This document shows positions 25,677-34,456 of a stretch of 64,000 bases of DNA, piece after piece. Positions within the stretch are counted from its first letter, which is position 1. Each line of letters opens with the position of its first letter. Source of the stretch: Pokkaliibacter sp. MBI-7 (lineage in GTDB: Bacteria; Pseudomonadota; Gammaproteobacteria; Pseudomonadales; Balneatricaceae); assembly GCF_029846635.1 (NCBI RefSeq), contig NZ_JARVTG010000001.1:2485001-2549000 (forward strand), written 5' to 3'. The notes below the pieces were generated by a model. That model worked only from the letters and a program-made list of their open reading frames with translations, was not told the origin of the DNA and ran no database searches. Made by a program: the position numbers and the translations under genes.

Positions 25677-26765
25677 GTGGCCATTACCCGTCTGGATATT
25701 CATCGCATCCGCAATATCCAACAGGCTTCCCTGACCCCGTCTCCCGGAGTAAATCTGCTCTGGGGGGCGAATGGCAGTGGCAAGACCAGCATCCTCGAAG
25801 CTATCCACATGCTCAGTGTGGCGCGCTCGTTCCGTACCCATAAGGTTAAGACGGTTATTGCTCATGGCGAGCCGCAATGCACCCTGTTCGCCCGTCTGCG
25901 CCATCTGGAAGAGCCGGAAATGACCGTGGGAGTGCAGCGCCAGCTCGATGGTGATAACCAGATCCGTATTGGTGCCGGTCAGCCCAGCAACCTTGCAGAG
26001 CTGGCGCGTTTGCTGCCTTTACAGGTCATCAATCCTGATGCGTTTCGCCTGTTGGAAGGCAGCCCGTCCGAACGCAGGCATTTTTTGGATTGGGGAGTAT
26101 TTCATCAGGAGATACTGTTCTTTGACTGCTGGCGCCGCTATCAGCGTGCACTCAAGCAGCGCAACAGCCTGCTCAAATATGCTAGAATAGACCCTCTTTT
26201 GCGTGCCTCCTGGGAGGCCGAGCTGGTCACTCAGGGCGCAGCTATTGATGAGATGCGTAAAGCCTATCTGGCACGTTTTTCTCCTGTATTTCAGGACTAT
26301 CTTGCCAAGCTCACCGGCCTTGAGGACATAGCCTTACATTATTATCCCGGCTGGGATGCTAAGCGTTCTTTAGACGACGTTTTACAAAGCGGTGCTGTGC
26401 GTGATCAGGAGCTGGGGTTTACTCAGCATGGCCCTCATCGTGCCGACATGCGTATCCGTTGTGGTCCGCGTGCTGCCGTTGATGTGCTGTCGCGCGGCCA
26501 ACAGAAGATGGTGGTCTGTGCCATGAAGCTGGCACAGGGGCAAGTTCTTGCCAGTGACCATCAACGCCAGCCCATTTATCTGATTGATGACCTTCCGGCG
26601 GAGCTGGATAGGGATCATCGCCAGGCGCTTTGTGAATTGATAGAGGAGTTGGCCTGTCAGGTGTTTATCACCTCAGTGGAGGCCGACGTGTTGGATGAAT
26701 GTTGGAGCAGTGGCTGTCAGGTTAAACTGTTTCACGTGGAACAGGGACTGATCACGGAATGCTGA
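25677..26765 (+). CDS. recF: DNA replication and repair protein RecF
   Basis: The 362-residue SMC-like ATPase has a Walker A at residues 30-37 (GANGSGKT), the signature VLSRGQQKMVVCAMKLAQG and a Walker B with YLIDDLPAELD. It loads RecA at gaps with RecO and RecR. The start is GTG 25677, 61 bases after dnaN; the first residues AITRLDIHRIRNI match the family. A parS site lies in its last codons, where it encodes LFHVEQG. The next gene, gyrB, starts 35 bases after it. Confidence 0.96.
   Translation: MAITRLDIHRIRNIQQASLTPSPGVNLLWGANGSGKTSILEAIHMLSVARSFRTHKVKTVIAHGEPQCTLFARLRHLEEPEMTVGVQRQLDGDNQIRIGAGQPSNLAELARLLPLQVINPDAFRLLEGSPSERRHFLDWGVFHQEILFFDCWRRYQRALKQRNSLLKYARIDPLLRASWEAELVTQGAAIDEMRKAYLARFSPVFQDYLAKLTGLEDIALHYYPGWDAKRSLDDVLQSGAVRDQELGFTQHGPHRADMRIRCGPRAAVDVLSRGQQKMVVCAMKLAQGQVLASDHQRQPIYLIDDLPAELDRDHRQALCELIEELACQVFITSVEADVLDECWSSGCQVKLFHVEQGLITEC
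26728..26743 (-). promoter_or_regulatory. parS: parS site 1 (inside recF)
   Basis: TGTTTCACGTGGAACA reads TGTTCCACGTGAAACA on the minus strand, an exact match to the TGTTNCACGTGAAACA ParB-binding consensus. It lies in the 3' end of recF, about 4 kb from oriC. Confidence 0.88.
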
Positions 26766-26799
26766 AACACCCCCATGCCATCTTGATCGGGAGTAACCT

Positions 26800-29211
26800 A
26801 TGAGTGGCGAAAAGTACGATTCCTCCAGTATCAAGGTCCTGAAAGGACTGGATGCGGTACGTAAACGTCCCGGTATGTATATTGGCGATACCGACGACGG
26901 TAGCGGTCTGCATCACATGGTCTTTGAGATCGTGGATAACTCCATCGATGAGGCTCTGGCAGGATACTGTTCGCTGATCGATATTGTGATTCACCCTGAT
27001 GAGTCCGTGACCGTGTCCGATAATGGTCGTGGCATGCCTGTTGATATTCACCCTGAAGAAGGGGTCTCGGCTGCCGAAGTGATCATGACGGTATTGCACG
27101 CTGGTGGTAAGTTCGACGACAACACTTACAAGGTGTCTGGTGGATTACACGGGGTGGGTGTTTCAGTCGTTAACGCCCTGTCAGAAACATTGGAGCTGCG
27201 TGTTCGCCGTGATGGCAAGGTGCATGAACAGATCTATCACCACGGCGTACCTAAAGCGCCACTGGGGCAGATTGGCGACACCGATAAAACCGGTACTACC
27301 GTACGCTTCAAACCATCCGATCAGACCTTCACCAATATCCTGTTTCAGTACGATATCCTGGCCAAGCGTCTGCGTGAGCTGTCGTTCCTGAACTCCGGGG
27401 TTAAGATCAACCTTAAGGATGAACGCAGTGGTCGTGAGGAAATTTTCCATTACGAAGGTGGTTTGAAGGCATTTGTCGAGTACCTGAACAAGAACAAAAA
27501 CTCCCTGTGTAACGTATTCCATTTCTCTTCCCAGACCGACGATGGTATTGGTGTTGAGGTAGCGTTGCAGTGGAATGACGGCTATCAGGAAAGCATCCAC
27601 TGCTTCACCAACAACATCCCGCAGCGCGACGGTGGTACACACTTGTCGGGTTTCCGAGCCGCGCTGACGCGTTCACTGAATACCTATATCGAGCAGGAAG
27701 GTATCCTCAAGAAGGTCAAGGTTGCGACCTCGGGTGATGATGCCCGTGAAGGCCTGACAGCAATTATTTCCGTCAAGGTGCCTGATCCCAAGTTCTCTTC
27801 TCAGACCAAGGACAAGCTGGTTTCATCGGAAGTCAAAACTGCCGTTGAGCAGCAGATGGGTCGTCTGTTCTCCGATTTCCTGCAGGAGAATCCTACCGAG
27901 TCCAAATCCATTGTTGGCAAGATGATTGATGCTGCCCGTGCACGCGAAGCTGCACGTAAAGCGCGTGAGATGACGCGCCGTAAGGGCGCTCTGGATATCG
28001 CCGGCCTGCCGGGTAAGCTCGCTGACTGCCAGGAAAAAGATCCTGCGCTGTCTGAGCTTTACCTCGTGGAAGGTGACTCCGCGGGCGGTTCTGCCAAGCA
28101 GGGTCGTGACCGCAAGACGCAGGCGATCCTGCCGTTGAAAGGTAAAATTCTTAACGTAGAGAAAGCGCGTTTCGACAAGATGCTGAGCTCTGCCGAGGTC
28201 GGAACGCTGATCACTGCCCTTGGATGCGGTATTGGTCGTGAGGAGTTCAACGCGGACAAGCTGCGCTACCACAGCATCATCATCATGACCGATGCGGACG
28301 TTGATGGTTCTCACATCCGCACACTATTGCTGACGTTCTTCTTCCGGCAGATGTCAGAGATCATTGAACGTGGACACGTCTACATTGCGCAGCCACCCCT
28401 GTTCAAGATCAAGCGCGGTAAACAGGAACAGTATCTGAAAGATGAAGCGGCCTTGGATGCGTATCTGACTCAGGGGGCTCTGGAAGATTCCAGCCTGCAT
28501 GTAAGTGAAGAGGCGCCCGGTATCAGCGGTGAAGCGTTGCAGAATCTGGTGACTGAATACCGTAGCGTCATAGCCATCATTCAGCGCCTGTCACGTCTGT
28601 ATCCGCAGGAAATCATGAAGCTGGCGATCTATGCACCGGCTCTCAAAGTAGAAGATTTGAAGGAAGAGTCCACAGTACGTATCTGGGGTGATAAGCTGGT
28701 GGCAATGCTGGCTGATAACAATCAGGGAAATCGCTACGCTCTGGATGTTCAGTTTGATCCTGAGCGTCAGGAGTATCTGCCGACCTTCATGGTGACCTCG
28801 CATGGTTTAACCAACGATCATGTATTCGCGCATGATTTCTTCCAGTCTGGTGAGTACCGTGCCATCGTTGCATTGGGACAGAAGCTGCAGGATCTGCTTG
28901 AGGCTACAGCATTCGTCGCCCGTGGTGAGAAGCGTAAACCCGTCCATTCCTTTGAAGAGGCGCTGGACTGGCTGACCGCTGAAGCCAAGCGTGGCTACTC
29001 CATCCAGCGTTATAAAGGTCTGGGTGAGATGAATGCAGACCAGCTGTGGGAGACCACGATGGACCCGAGTACCCGTCGTATGCTGCGTGTGTCTATTGAA
29101 GATGCCATCGCTGCGGATCAGATGTTCACGACCCTGATGGGAGATGATGTTGAGCCACGCCGAGCCTTTATTGAAACTAACGCACTGAATGTATCCAACC
29201 TAGATATCTGA
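26800..29211 (+). CDS. gyrB: DNA gyrase subunit B
   Basis: The 803-residue protein has the GHKL ATPase domain (EIVDNSIDEA, LHGVGVSVVN), the transducer domain and the TOPRIM domain with EGDSAGGSAKQGRD and DADVDGSHIRTLLLT. The length is the same as in gammaproteobacteria that carry the large C-terminal insert. It introduces negative supercoils together with GyrA. GGGAGTAACC precedes the ATG. It is the last gene of the origin group, with a strong terminator 33 bases after the stop. Confidence 0.97.
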   Translation: MSGEKYDSSSIKVLKGLDAVRKRPGMYIGDTDDGSGLHHMVFEIVDNSIDEALAGYCSLIDIVIHPDESVTVSDNGRGMPVDIHPEEGVSAAEVIMTVLHAGGKFDDNTYKVSGGLHGVGVSVVNALSETLELRVRRDGKVHEQIYHHGVPKAPLGQIGDTDKTGTTVRFKPSDQTFTNILFQYDILAKRLRELSFLNSGVKINLKDERSGREEIFHYEGGLKAFVEYLNKNKNSLCNVFHFSSQTDDGIGVEVALQWNDGYQESIHCFTNNIPQRDGGTHLSGFRAALTRSLNTYIEQEGILKKVKVATSGDDAREGLTAIISVKVPDPKFSSQTKDKLVSSEVKTAVEQQMGRLFSDFLQENPTESKSIVGKMIDAARAREAARKAREMTRRKGALDIAGLPGKLADCQEKDPALSELYLVEGDSAGGSAKQGRDRKTQAILPLKGKILNVEKARFDKMLSSAEVGTLITALGCGIGREEFNADKLRYHSIIIMTDADVDGSHIRTLLLTFFFRQMSEIIERGHVYIAQPPLFKIKRGKQEQYLKDEAALDAYLTQGALEDSSLHVSEEAPGISGEALQNLVTEYRSVIAIIQRLSRLYPQEIMKLAIYAPALKVEDLKEESTVRIWGDKLVAMLADNNQGNRYALDVQFDPERQEYLPTFMVTSHGLTNDHVFAHDFFQSGEYRAIVALGQKLQDLLEATAFVARGEKRKPVHSFEEALDWLTAEAKRGYSIQRYKGLGEMNADQLWETTMDPSTRRMLRVSIEDAIAADQMFTTLMGDDVEPRRAFIETNALNVSNLDI

Positions 29212-29243
29212 TCGGTTAGTTCTTATCGGTATCCGTATCGCAG

Positions 29244-29269
29244 AAAGGAGGTCAGTTGACCTCCTTTTT
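29244..29269 (+). terminator. Rho-independent terminator after gyrB
   Basis: An 11-bp perfect stem AAAGGAGGTCA/TGACCTCCTTT has a two-base loop and is followed by TTG TTT. It closes the recF-gyrB transcript. Confidence 0.9.
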
Positions 29270-29384
29270 GTTTATCTGCTGCTATAACTGGTTACCGCAG
29301 TCAGTGGTAATTGTGTTTGGAGCCTTGCTCTTAAGGAATGGCAAGTCGCTCTGACAGGTGAAGCCTGGAACCTAAGAGGATGGT

Positions 29385-30548
29385 GTGAACGACGTAATAT
29401 CATTAAGCAAGGACGAAGCAAGAAAACTGATTCTTCATCATCAGGGGCTTTTTGCTGTTTCACGTGGAACAGGTGTGAAGGCGACACTCGACCGTATTCA
29501 ACATCTGGGCTATGTGCAGATCGATAGTATCGCCGTGGTCGAGCGGGCTCATCATCATATTCTCTGGAGTCGAAATCGGCATTATCGCAGCCAGCACCTG
29601 CAGCAACTATTGGAACAGCGGTCAATCTTTGAGTATTGGGGCCATGCTGCAGCGTATCTGCCAATGACTGACTATCGTTTTTCTCTTCCAAGAATGCAGC
29701 ACTATCATCATGGCGCCAGCCATTGGTTTGATAAGAATCCCAAACTTGCGACAGAAGTACTGGCACGAATCAAAGCTGAAGGTCCATTGAAAGCCAGTGA
29801 TTTTGCCAGTGCAGATAATAAATCTTCACCCTGGTGGGGATGGTCATCTACCAAGCAGGCACTTGAACAACTGTTTCATGAAGGCAAATTGATGGTGGCT
29901 CGACGTGATGGCATGCAGAAGGTCTATGATCTCTGTGAACGGATATTGCCAGAGGTTGTCAATTTAACCCCGCCAACAGAGACAGAATATGGCAGGTATA
30001 TAATTACTCGCTTCCTTCGTCATCAGGGGCTAGGTAGTAAGGAACACTTCACCTACCTGATGAGAGAAGCCAAAACTGCTATATATGCGGGCCTGGATTC
30101 AATGCTTGAGGACGATGAACTGCAGCAGGTAAAGATTGGCGAAGAGATGTTTTACACCTTGCCTGATGCATTGGATTGCCTGAATCGCCCCCTGAAGCAA
30201 GGGCTCAAGATCCTGTCACCGTTTGACAATCTGCTGATCCAGCGACAGCGTGCCCAGCGCTTTTTTGATTTTGATTACCAACTTGAGTGTTATTTACCTG
30301 AGTCGAAACGCCGGTATGGTTATTTCAGTTTGCCACTACTATGGCGAGGCCGTCTGGTAGCCAGAGCAAATATCAAGGCAGTGCGGAAAAGTTCGGTGCT
30401 ACAGGTAAGTGAGGTTTATCTGGGTGACGTTGGACCAAGAGCCAGAAGCAACTTCCTTGCAGCACTCGAGGAGGCATTAGTTGAATTTGCTCAGTTCAAT
30501 GGCTGTGAAACAGTGTCAATGACGTCCATGCAGCTAATTGAAGGCTAG
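29385..30548 (+). CDS. YcaQ-family DNA glycosylase (winged-helix HTH_42 domain)
   Basis: The 387-residue protein has the YcaQ/AlkX family features: the catalytic QxD motif in GYVQIDSIAVVERAHHHILWSR (about residues 43-64), EYWGHAAAYLPM (about 85) and SPFDNLLIQRQRAQRFFDFDY (about 283). E. coli YcaQ removes alkylated bases and interstrand crosslinks. The start is GTG 29385; the preceding AAGAGGATG is a weak ribosome binding site. By eye the gene is more AT-rich than its neighbours, which may mean later acquisition, since gyrB is normally followed more closely by gmhB in this gene order. A parS site lies near its 5' end. Confidence 0.85.
   Translation: MNDVISLSKDEARKLILHHQGLFAVSRGTGVKATLDRIQHLGYVQIDSIAVVERAHHHILWSRNRHYRSQHLQQLLEQRSIFEYWGHAAAYLPMTDYRFSLPRMQHYHHGASHWFDKNPKLATEVLARIKAEGPLKASDFASADNKSSPWWGWSSTKQALEQLFHEGKLMVARRDGMQKVYDLCERILPEVVNLTPPTETEYGRYIITRFLRHQGLGSKEHFTYLMREAKTAIYAGLDSMLEDDELQQVKIGEEMFYTLPDALDCLNRPLKQGLKILSPFDNLLIQRQRAQRFFDFDYQLECYLPESKRRYGYFSLPLLWRGRLVARANIKAVRKSSVLQVSEVYLGDVGPRARSNFLAALEEALVEFAQFNGCETVSMTSMQLIEG
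29456..29471 (-). promoter_or_regulatory. parS: parS site 2 (inside the ycaQ-like gene)
   Basis: TGTTTCACGTGGAACA is the same 16-mer as site 1 and is exact to consensus on the minus strand. It encodes the residues VSRGT region of the glycosylase near residue 25. Confidence 0.88.
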
Positions 30549-30599
30549 CAGGCATTTCTGAAAACTGTGCCTGTATGGCCAGTTCGCTTATTCCCCGGC

Positions 30600-30615
30600 T
30601 GTTTCACGTGAAACA
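30600..30615 (+). promoter_or_regulatory. parS: parS site 3 (intergenic)
   Basis: TGTTTCACGTGAAACA is the perfect 16-bp palindromic ParB site. It lies in the 99-bp gap between the convergent ycaQ-like and HDAC-like genes. Confidence 0.93.
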
Positions 30616-30647
30616 GGAGCAGTGCTGCTGTTCACAGGTAAGCTGGA

Positions 30648-31568
30648 TCAAAGGCCATATTCCTCAAACAGCCGATATGCGGTCTTATGCAGCAGACCAT
30701 GGCGTTGGGCAATCTTTTTGTGATCATGGTCGTAACCACCACCGATCACGCAGGCAATGGGGATCTGTTGCTCCAGTGCCAAGCGGATCACATACTCATC
30801 GCGCTGAATGATGCCGTTATCGGTGAGCATCATTCTGCCCAAGCGATCATCCCCATGCACATCACATCCCGCGTCGTAGAGGATGATATCTGGCTGCTCT
30901 GCCTGCAGTATGATTGGTAGCTGAAAGCGTAGGATATTCAGATAGGCGCTATCCGACAGACCGTCTTCCAGTTCAATATCCCAGTCACTTTGCTGTTTGA
31001 TAAACGGATAGTTGAGCCGGCCATGCACAGAGCATGTGACCGTTTCGCGGTGTTCAGCCAGAATGGCGGCTGTGCCATCACCCTGATGCACATCGAGATC
31101 AATGATCAGTACCTTGTCTACCCTGCCTGATACGATGAGTTGCCGGGCGCAGACTGCGAGATCGTTATAGATACAAAAGCCGCTGCCATGACCGTAAAAC
31201 GCATGGTGGGTTCCTCCTGCCAGGTGACATGCGAGTCGGTTCTGTAACGCCAGCTCAGCGGTCAGCACTGTTCCTGCGACTGCTGTCGCTGTGCGGTCTA
31301 CGAGTGCTTCGCTCCAGGGGAAGCCAATGTGCTTGAGCGATTTTAGCGGTAGCTGACCCTCGGAAAATTGCTCAATGTAGAGGGGGCAATGTGCCAGCGT
31401 CAGAATCTCCACATCGCAGCGGCCCACGGGGGCATAGAGGTTGTTGGCTTTGATCAATTGCTCACTTTGCAGATACTCATACAGCAGCCGGAATTTTGGC
31501 ATGGGAAATCGGTGCCCCGGCGGGAAAGGAATGCTGTAGACAGGGTGATAAACCAGAGGTAGTGGCAT
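30648..31568 (-). CDS. Histone deacetylase-like hydrolase
   Basis: The 306-residue protein is a class of zinc hydrolase related to HDACs, AcuC and acetylpolyamine amidohydrolases. The motifs GGTHHAF (118-124), DLDVHQGDG (157-165, zinc ligands Asp and His) and DAGCDVHGDD with a later GGGY give the full active site. Bacterial members deacetylate small molecules or proteins; the substrate is unknown. It stands alone between parS sites and reads toward the convergent ycaQ-like gene. The start ATG 31568 gives the usual LVYHPVYSIPFPPGHRFPM beginning. Confidence 0.9.
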   Translation of the reverse strand: MPLPLVYHPVYSIPFPPGHRFPMPKFRLLYEYLQSEQLIKANNLYAPVGRCDVEILTLAHCPLYIEQFSEGQLPLKSLKHIGFPWSEALVDRTATAVAGTVLTAELALQNRLACHLAGGTHHAFYGHGSGFCIYNDLAVCARQLIVSGRVDKVLIIDLDVHQGDGTAAILAEHRETVTCSVHGRLNYPFIKQQSDWDIELEDGLSDSAYLNILRFQLPIILQAEQPDIILYDAGCDVHGDDRLGRMMLTDNGIIQRDEYVIRLALEQQIPIACVIGGGYDHDHKKIAQRHGLLHKTAYRLFEEYGL

Positions 31569-31619
31569 GTGTTTGCGTTTGTATTAGACAGGACAGAGAG
31601 TAGGTAGATAGTTTAGACG

Positions 31620-31635
31620 TGTTCCACGTGAAACG
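31620..31635 (+). promoter_or_regulatory. parS: parS-like site 4 (intergenic)
   Basis: TGTTCCACGTGAAACG differs from TGTTNCACGTGAAACA only at the last base. It lies 52 bases upstream of the HDAC-like gene start, so bound ParB could also affect its promoter. Confidence 0.75.
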
Positions 31636-31696
31636 GGTATTTGTGTGTAATGCCTTCCGGCATGCTGATCAGCAGAAGCATTTTGGTTGTTGCAGC

Positions 31697-31712
31697 TGTT
31701 CCACGTGAAACA
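31697..31712 (+). promoter_or_regulatory. parS: parS site 5 (intergenic)
   Basis: TGTTCCACGTGAAACA is an exact match to the ParB consensus. It is 62 bp from site 4 in the 166-bp gap between the HDAC-like gene and gmhB. Confidence 0.9.
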
Positions 31713-31734
31713 GCTGCGTCCATGCTGGCTTTAA

Positions 31735-32286
31735 TTAACTCTTATTAGAGTTCAGCAGGCTGTCTGCCACGGCGCTCAGATCATCCATGACGGTAATCTG
31801 CCAGTCACTGGGCAGTCCTTTGGCGATGTAGCGCTCACCCTTACCGGTGCGGACCAGATAGGGTATGCACCCCAGGCTCATACCTGCTTCAAGATCGCGC
31901 AGGGTATCACCAACCACGGGAACCTGTTGCAGATCGGGCAGATCAAAGTGACTAGCAATTTGCTGGAAAAGCCCAGGCAAGGGTTTACGGCAATCACAGT
32001 CATCATCCGGACCATGAGGGCAATAGGCGATCATATCCACGGCGCCGCCCTGCTGCTGTACCAGCTCGCGCAGCTTGTCATGCATGGCATCCAGAGTGGC
32101 CTGGCTGAAATAGCCTCGTGCCAGACCAGACTGATTGGTTGCGATGGCAATGGCATAGCCTGCCTTACTCAGACGAGCGATAGCCTCAATCGCACCCGGA
32201 ATGGGAATCCACTCCTCAACGGTTTTGATGTAGTGATCGGAGTCCTGATTAATGACTCCATCACGATCCAGCACGATCAGTTTCAT
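31735..32286 (-). CDS. gmhB: D-glycero-beta-D-manno-heptose-1,7-bisphosphate 7-phosphatase
   Basis: The 183-residue HAD phosphatase begins MKLIVLDRDGVINQDSDHYI, with the nucleophile in DRDGVIN. It contains the zinc-binding loop CPHGPDDDCDCRKP (about residues 96-109) typical of GmhB and histidinol-phosphatase relatives. It removes the 7-phosphate in ADP-heptose synthesis for lipopolysaccharide. It lies downstream of glyS on the same strand, the conserved place near the origin in pseudomonads, but a terminator separates them. Confidence 0.93.
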   Translation of the reverse strand: MKLIVLDRDGVINQDSDHYIKTVEEWIPIPGAIEAIARLSKAGYAIAIATNQSGLARGYFSQATLDAMHDKLRELVQQQGGAVDMIAYCPHGPDDDCDCRKPLPGLFQQIASHFDLPDLQQVPVVGDTLRDLEAGMSLGCIPYLVRTGKGERYIAKGLPSDWQITVMDDLSAVADSLLNSNKS

Positions 32287-32343
32287 GTTCTATTCCGTTT
32301 GGCTTGCCGTGATCTATTAGAGGAGGTGCTCTGTGTTTATCCT

Positions 32344-32379
32344 AACAAAAAGGCCAGCACAATGGCTGGCCTTTTGTTT
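32344..32379. terminator. Rho-independent terminator between glyS and gmhB
   Basis: An 11-bp stem AAAAGGCCAGC/GCTGGCCTTTT has an ACAATG loop, with further A- and T-rich arms. Both flanking genes are on the minus strand, so it ends the glyQS transcript. Confidence 0.88.
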
Positions 32380-32398
32380 ATCCCTACCTGATCGCTTC

Positions 32399-34456
32399 TC
32401 AGGCGTTCAGGTGAGAGATATCCGCTACCTGCAGGAACAGGCTGCGCAGGCTGTTGAGTAGCGCCAGACGGTTACTACGTACCGCCAGATCGTCACACAT
32501 CACCATGACATCGTCAAAGAAGGTATCGACAGGAGCACGCAGAGCAGCCAGCGCAGTCAACGCTTCGGTGTAACTGGCAGACGCAAACAACGGGGTTGTT
32601 TCTGCGGTCAGTTGCTGTACCGCGGCATACAGTGCCTTTTCAGCATCATCCTGCAACAGGCTTTCCTGCACGCCCTGCTCTGCATTCAAGGCGTCGACGT
32701 TCTTGCTCAGCAGATTGGATACGCGTTTGTTGGCTGCCGCTAGGGCTTCGGCTTCGGCCAGCTGACTGAAGGCAGCCACTGCACGGGCACGACGACTGAA
32801 GTCCAGCGGACGGGTTGGGCGCAGAGCCAGTACTGCTTGATACACCTCGGCAGACATCCCCTCATCTTCAAACCAGGCGCGGAAGCGCTCCAGCATGAAG
32901 TCCAGTACCTTGTCGGCCAGCCCTTCTGCTGCAGGCAATGAAGGATGCTGAGCCGCAGCCTGCTGCAACAGCTCCAGCAGATCCAGATCCAGTTCTTTCT
33001 CTACCAGAATGCGTAGTACACCCAGTGCCGAACGACGCAGGGCAAAGGGATCCTTGGAGCCTGTTGGAGGCTGGTTAATGCCGAACAGGCCTGTCAGCGT
33101 GTCCAGACGATCGGCCAGAGATACAGCTGCACCGGTCAGCGTGACTGGCAGCTGGTCTCCCGCAAAACGAGGCATGTATTGCTCGTCTTGCGCTTTGGCC
33201 ACTTCTTCCGCTTCGCCATCGTGAGTGGCGTAGTGATAGCCCATCAGGCCTTGCAGTTCGGGGAATTCCAGCACCATGTTGGTGACCAGATCGCACTTGC
33301 TCAGCATTGCTGCACGGGCAGCCCACTCGCTGTTATGGCCCAGTTGACGGGCGATCAGTCTGGCGACTGCTGCTACCCGTTCCGCCTTCTGATACAGGCT
33401 GCCCAGATCTTTCTGGAAAACGATGTTCTTCAGCTTTTCCTGATGGTTGGCCAGCGGTTGTTTCTTGTCAGTATCAAAGAAGAACGCGGCATCGGCCAGA
33501 CGAGGGCGAACCACTTTCTCATTACCGGCGATCACCTGTGCCGGATCTTTCGACTCCAGGTTGGCGATGGTAATAAAGCACGGTAGCAGCTTGCCCTGAG
33601 CGTCGGTGACGGTGAAGTATTTCTGGTTGCTTTCCATCGTAGAAATCAACGCCTGCGCTGGCACCTGCAGGAAGTGCTCTTCAAAGCGTCCGGTCAGCGC
33701 GACAGGCCACTCGTTGAGGGCGGTAACCTCATCCAGCAGATCGGTATCAATCTTGGCGGTACCACCGACTTTGGCAGCCTCTGCCAGTACCTGCGTGCGA
33801 ATATGCTCGCGACGAGCCTCGAAGTCAGCCATAACATAGCCGGTCTCCTGCAGGACGCTGGCGTACTCCAGAGGGCTGTTGAGGCTGATGTGGTGGTTGT
33901 AATGGAAACGGTGGCCGCGTGTCTCACGACCGGACTTCAGCCCCAGCACGTCGCAGTCGACCACTTCATTGCCCAGCAGCATCACCAGCCAGTGTACCGG
34001 GCGGACAAATTCCACGCGGCTGGCACCCCAGCGCATGCGCTTGGGAATGGGCAGCTTGTCGATGGATTGTTGCAGCAATTCAGGCAGGATACTGGCCGTT
34101 GCTTTGCCCTGCTCCAGACTTTTGTAGACGTAGTAGATCCCTTTGCCGGTATCGACCTGCTCCAGATCGTTGATGGTCACCCCGCACGAGCGGGCAAAGC
34201 CATCCACCGCTTTTTCTGGCGCAGTAGTGGCAGGCCCGCGGCGCTCGACCTGACGATCAGGTTGGGCGGTGGCGAGATCTTTGATAATGAACGCCAGACG
34301 ACGGGGAGCGGCGTAGGTTTTCACTTCACCATGGGGTACGCCAGCCGCGGCCAGACCATTGATAACGCTGCCTGCAAAGGCATCACGCAGGGTGGTCAGC
34401 GCCTTGGGTGGCAGCTCTTCGGTACCGAGCTCGACCAGCAGGTCCAGTTGACTCAT
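32399..34456 (-). CDS. glyS: Glycyl-tRNA synthetase beta subunit
   Basis: The 685-residue protein begins LLVELGTEELPPKALTTL and includes SVEFVRPVHWLVMLLG-type and LGVLRILVEK segments, with a C-terminal anticodon-binding-like region (LALLNSLRSLF). The length is normal (about 680-690). With GlyQ it forms the alpha2-beta2 enzyme that charges tRNA-Gly. Its start overlaps the glyQ stop by four bases (ATGA), so the two subunits are coupled. Confidence 0.97.
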   Translation of the reverse strand: MSQLDLLVELGTEELPPKALTTLRDAFAGSVINGLAAAGVPHGEVKTYAAPRRLAFIIKDLATAQPDRQVERRGPATTAPEKAVDGFARSCGVTINDLEQVDTGKGIYYVYKSLEQGKATASILPELLQQSIDKLPIPKRMRWGASRVEFVRPVHWLVMLLGNEVVDCDVLGLKSGRETRGHRFHYNHHISLNSPLEYASVLQETGYVMADFEARREHIRTQVLAEAAKVGGTAKIDTDLLDEVTALNEWPVALTGRFEEHFLQVPAQALISTMESNQKYFTVTDAQGKLLPCFITIANLESKDPAQVIAGNEKVVRPRLADAAFFFDTDKKQPLANHQEKLKNIVFQKDLGSLYQKAERVAAVARLIARQLGHNSEWAARAAMLSKCDLVTNMVLEFPELQGLMGYHYATHDGEAEEVAKAQDEQYMPRFAGDQLPVTLTGAAVSLADRLDTLTGLFGINQPPTGSKDPFALRRSALGVLRILVEKELDLDLLELLQQAAAQHPSLPAAEGLADKVLDFMLERFRAWFEDEGMSAEVYQAVLALRPTRPLDFSRRARAVAAFSQLAEAEALAAANKRVSNLLSKNVDALNAEQGVQESLLQDDAEKALYAAVQQLTAETTPLFASASYTEALTALAALRAPVDTFFDDVMVMCDDLAVRSNRLALLNSLRSLFLQVADISHLNA

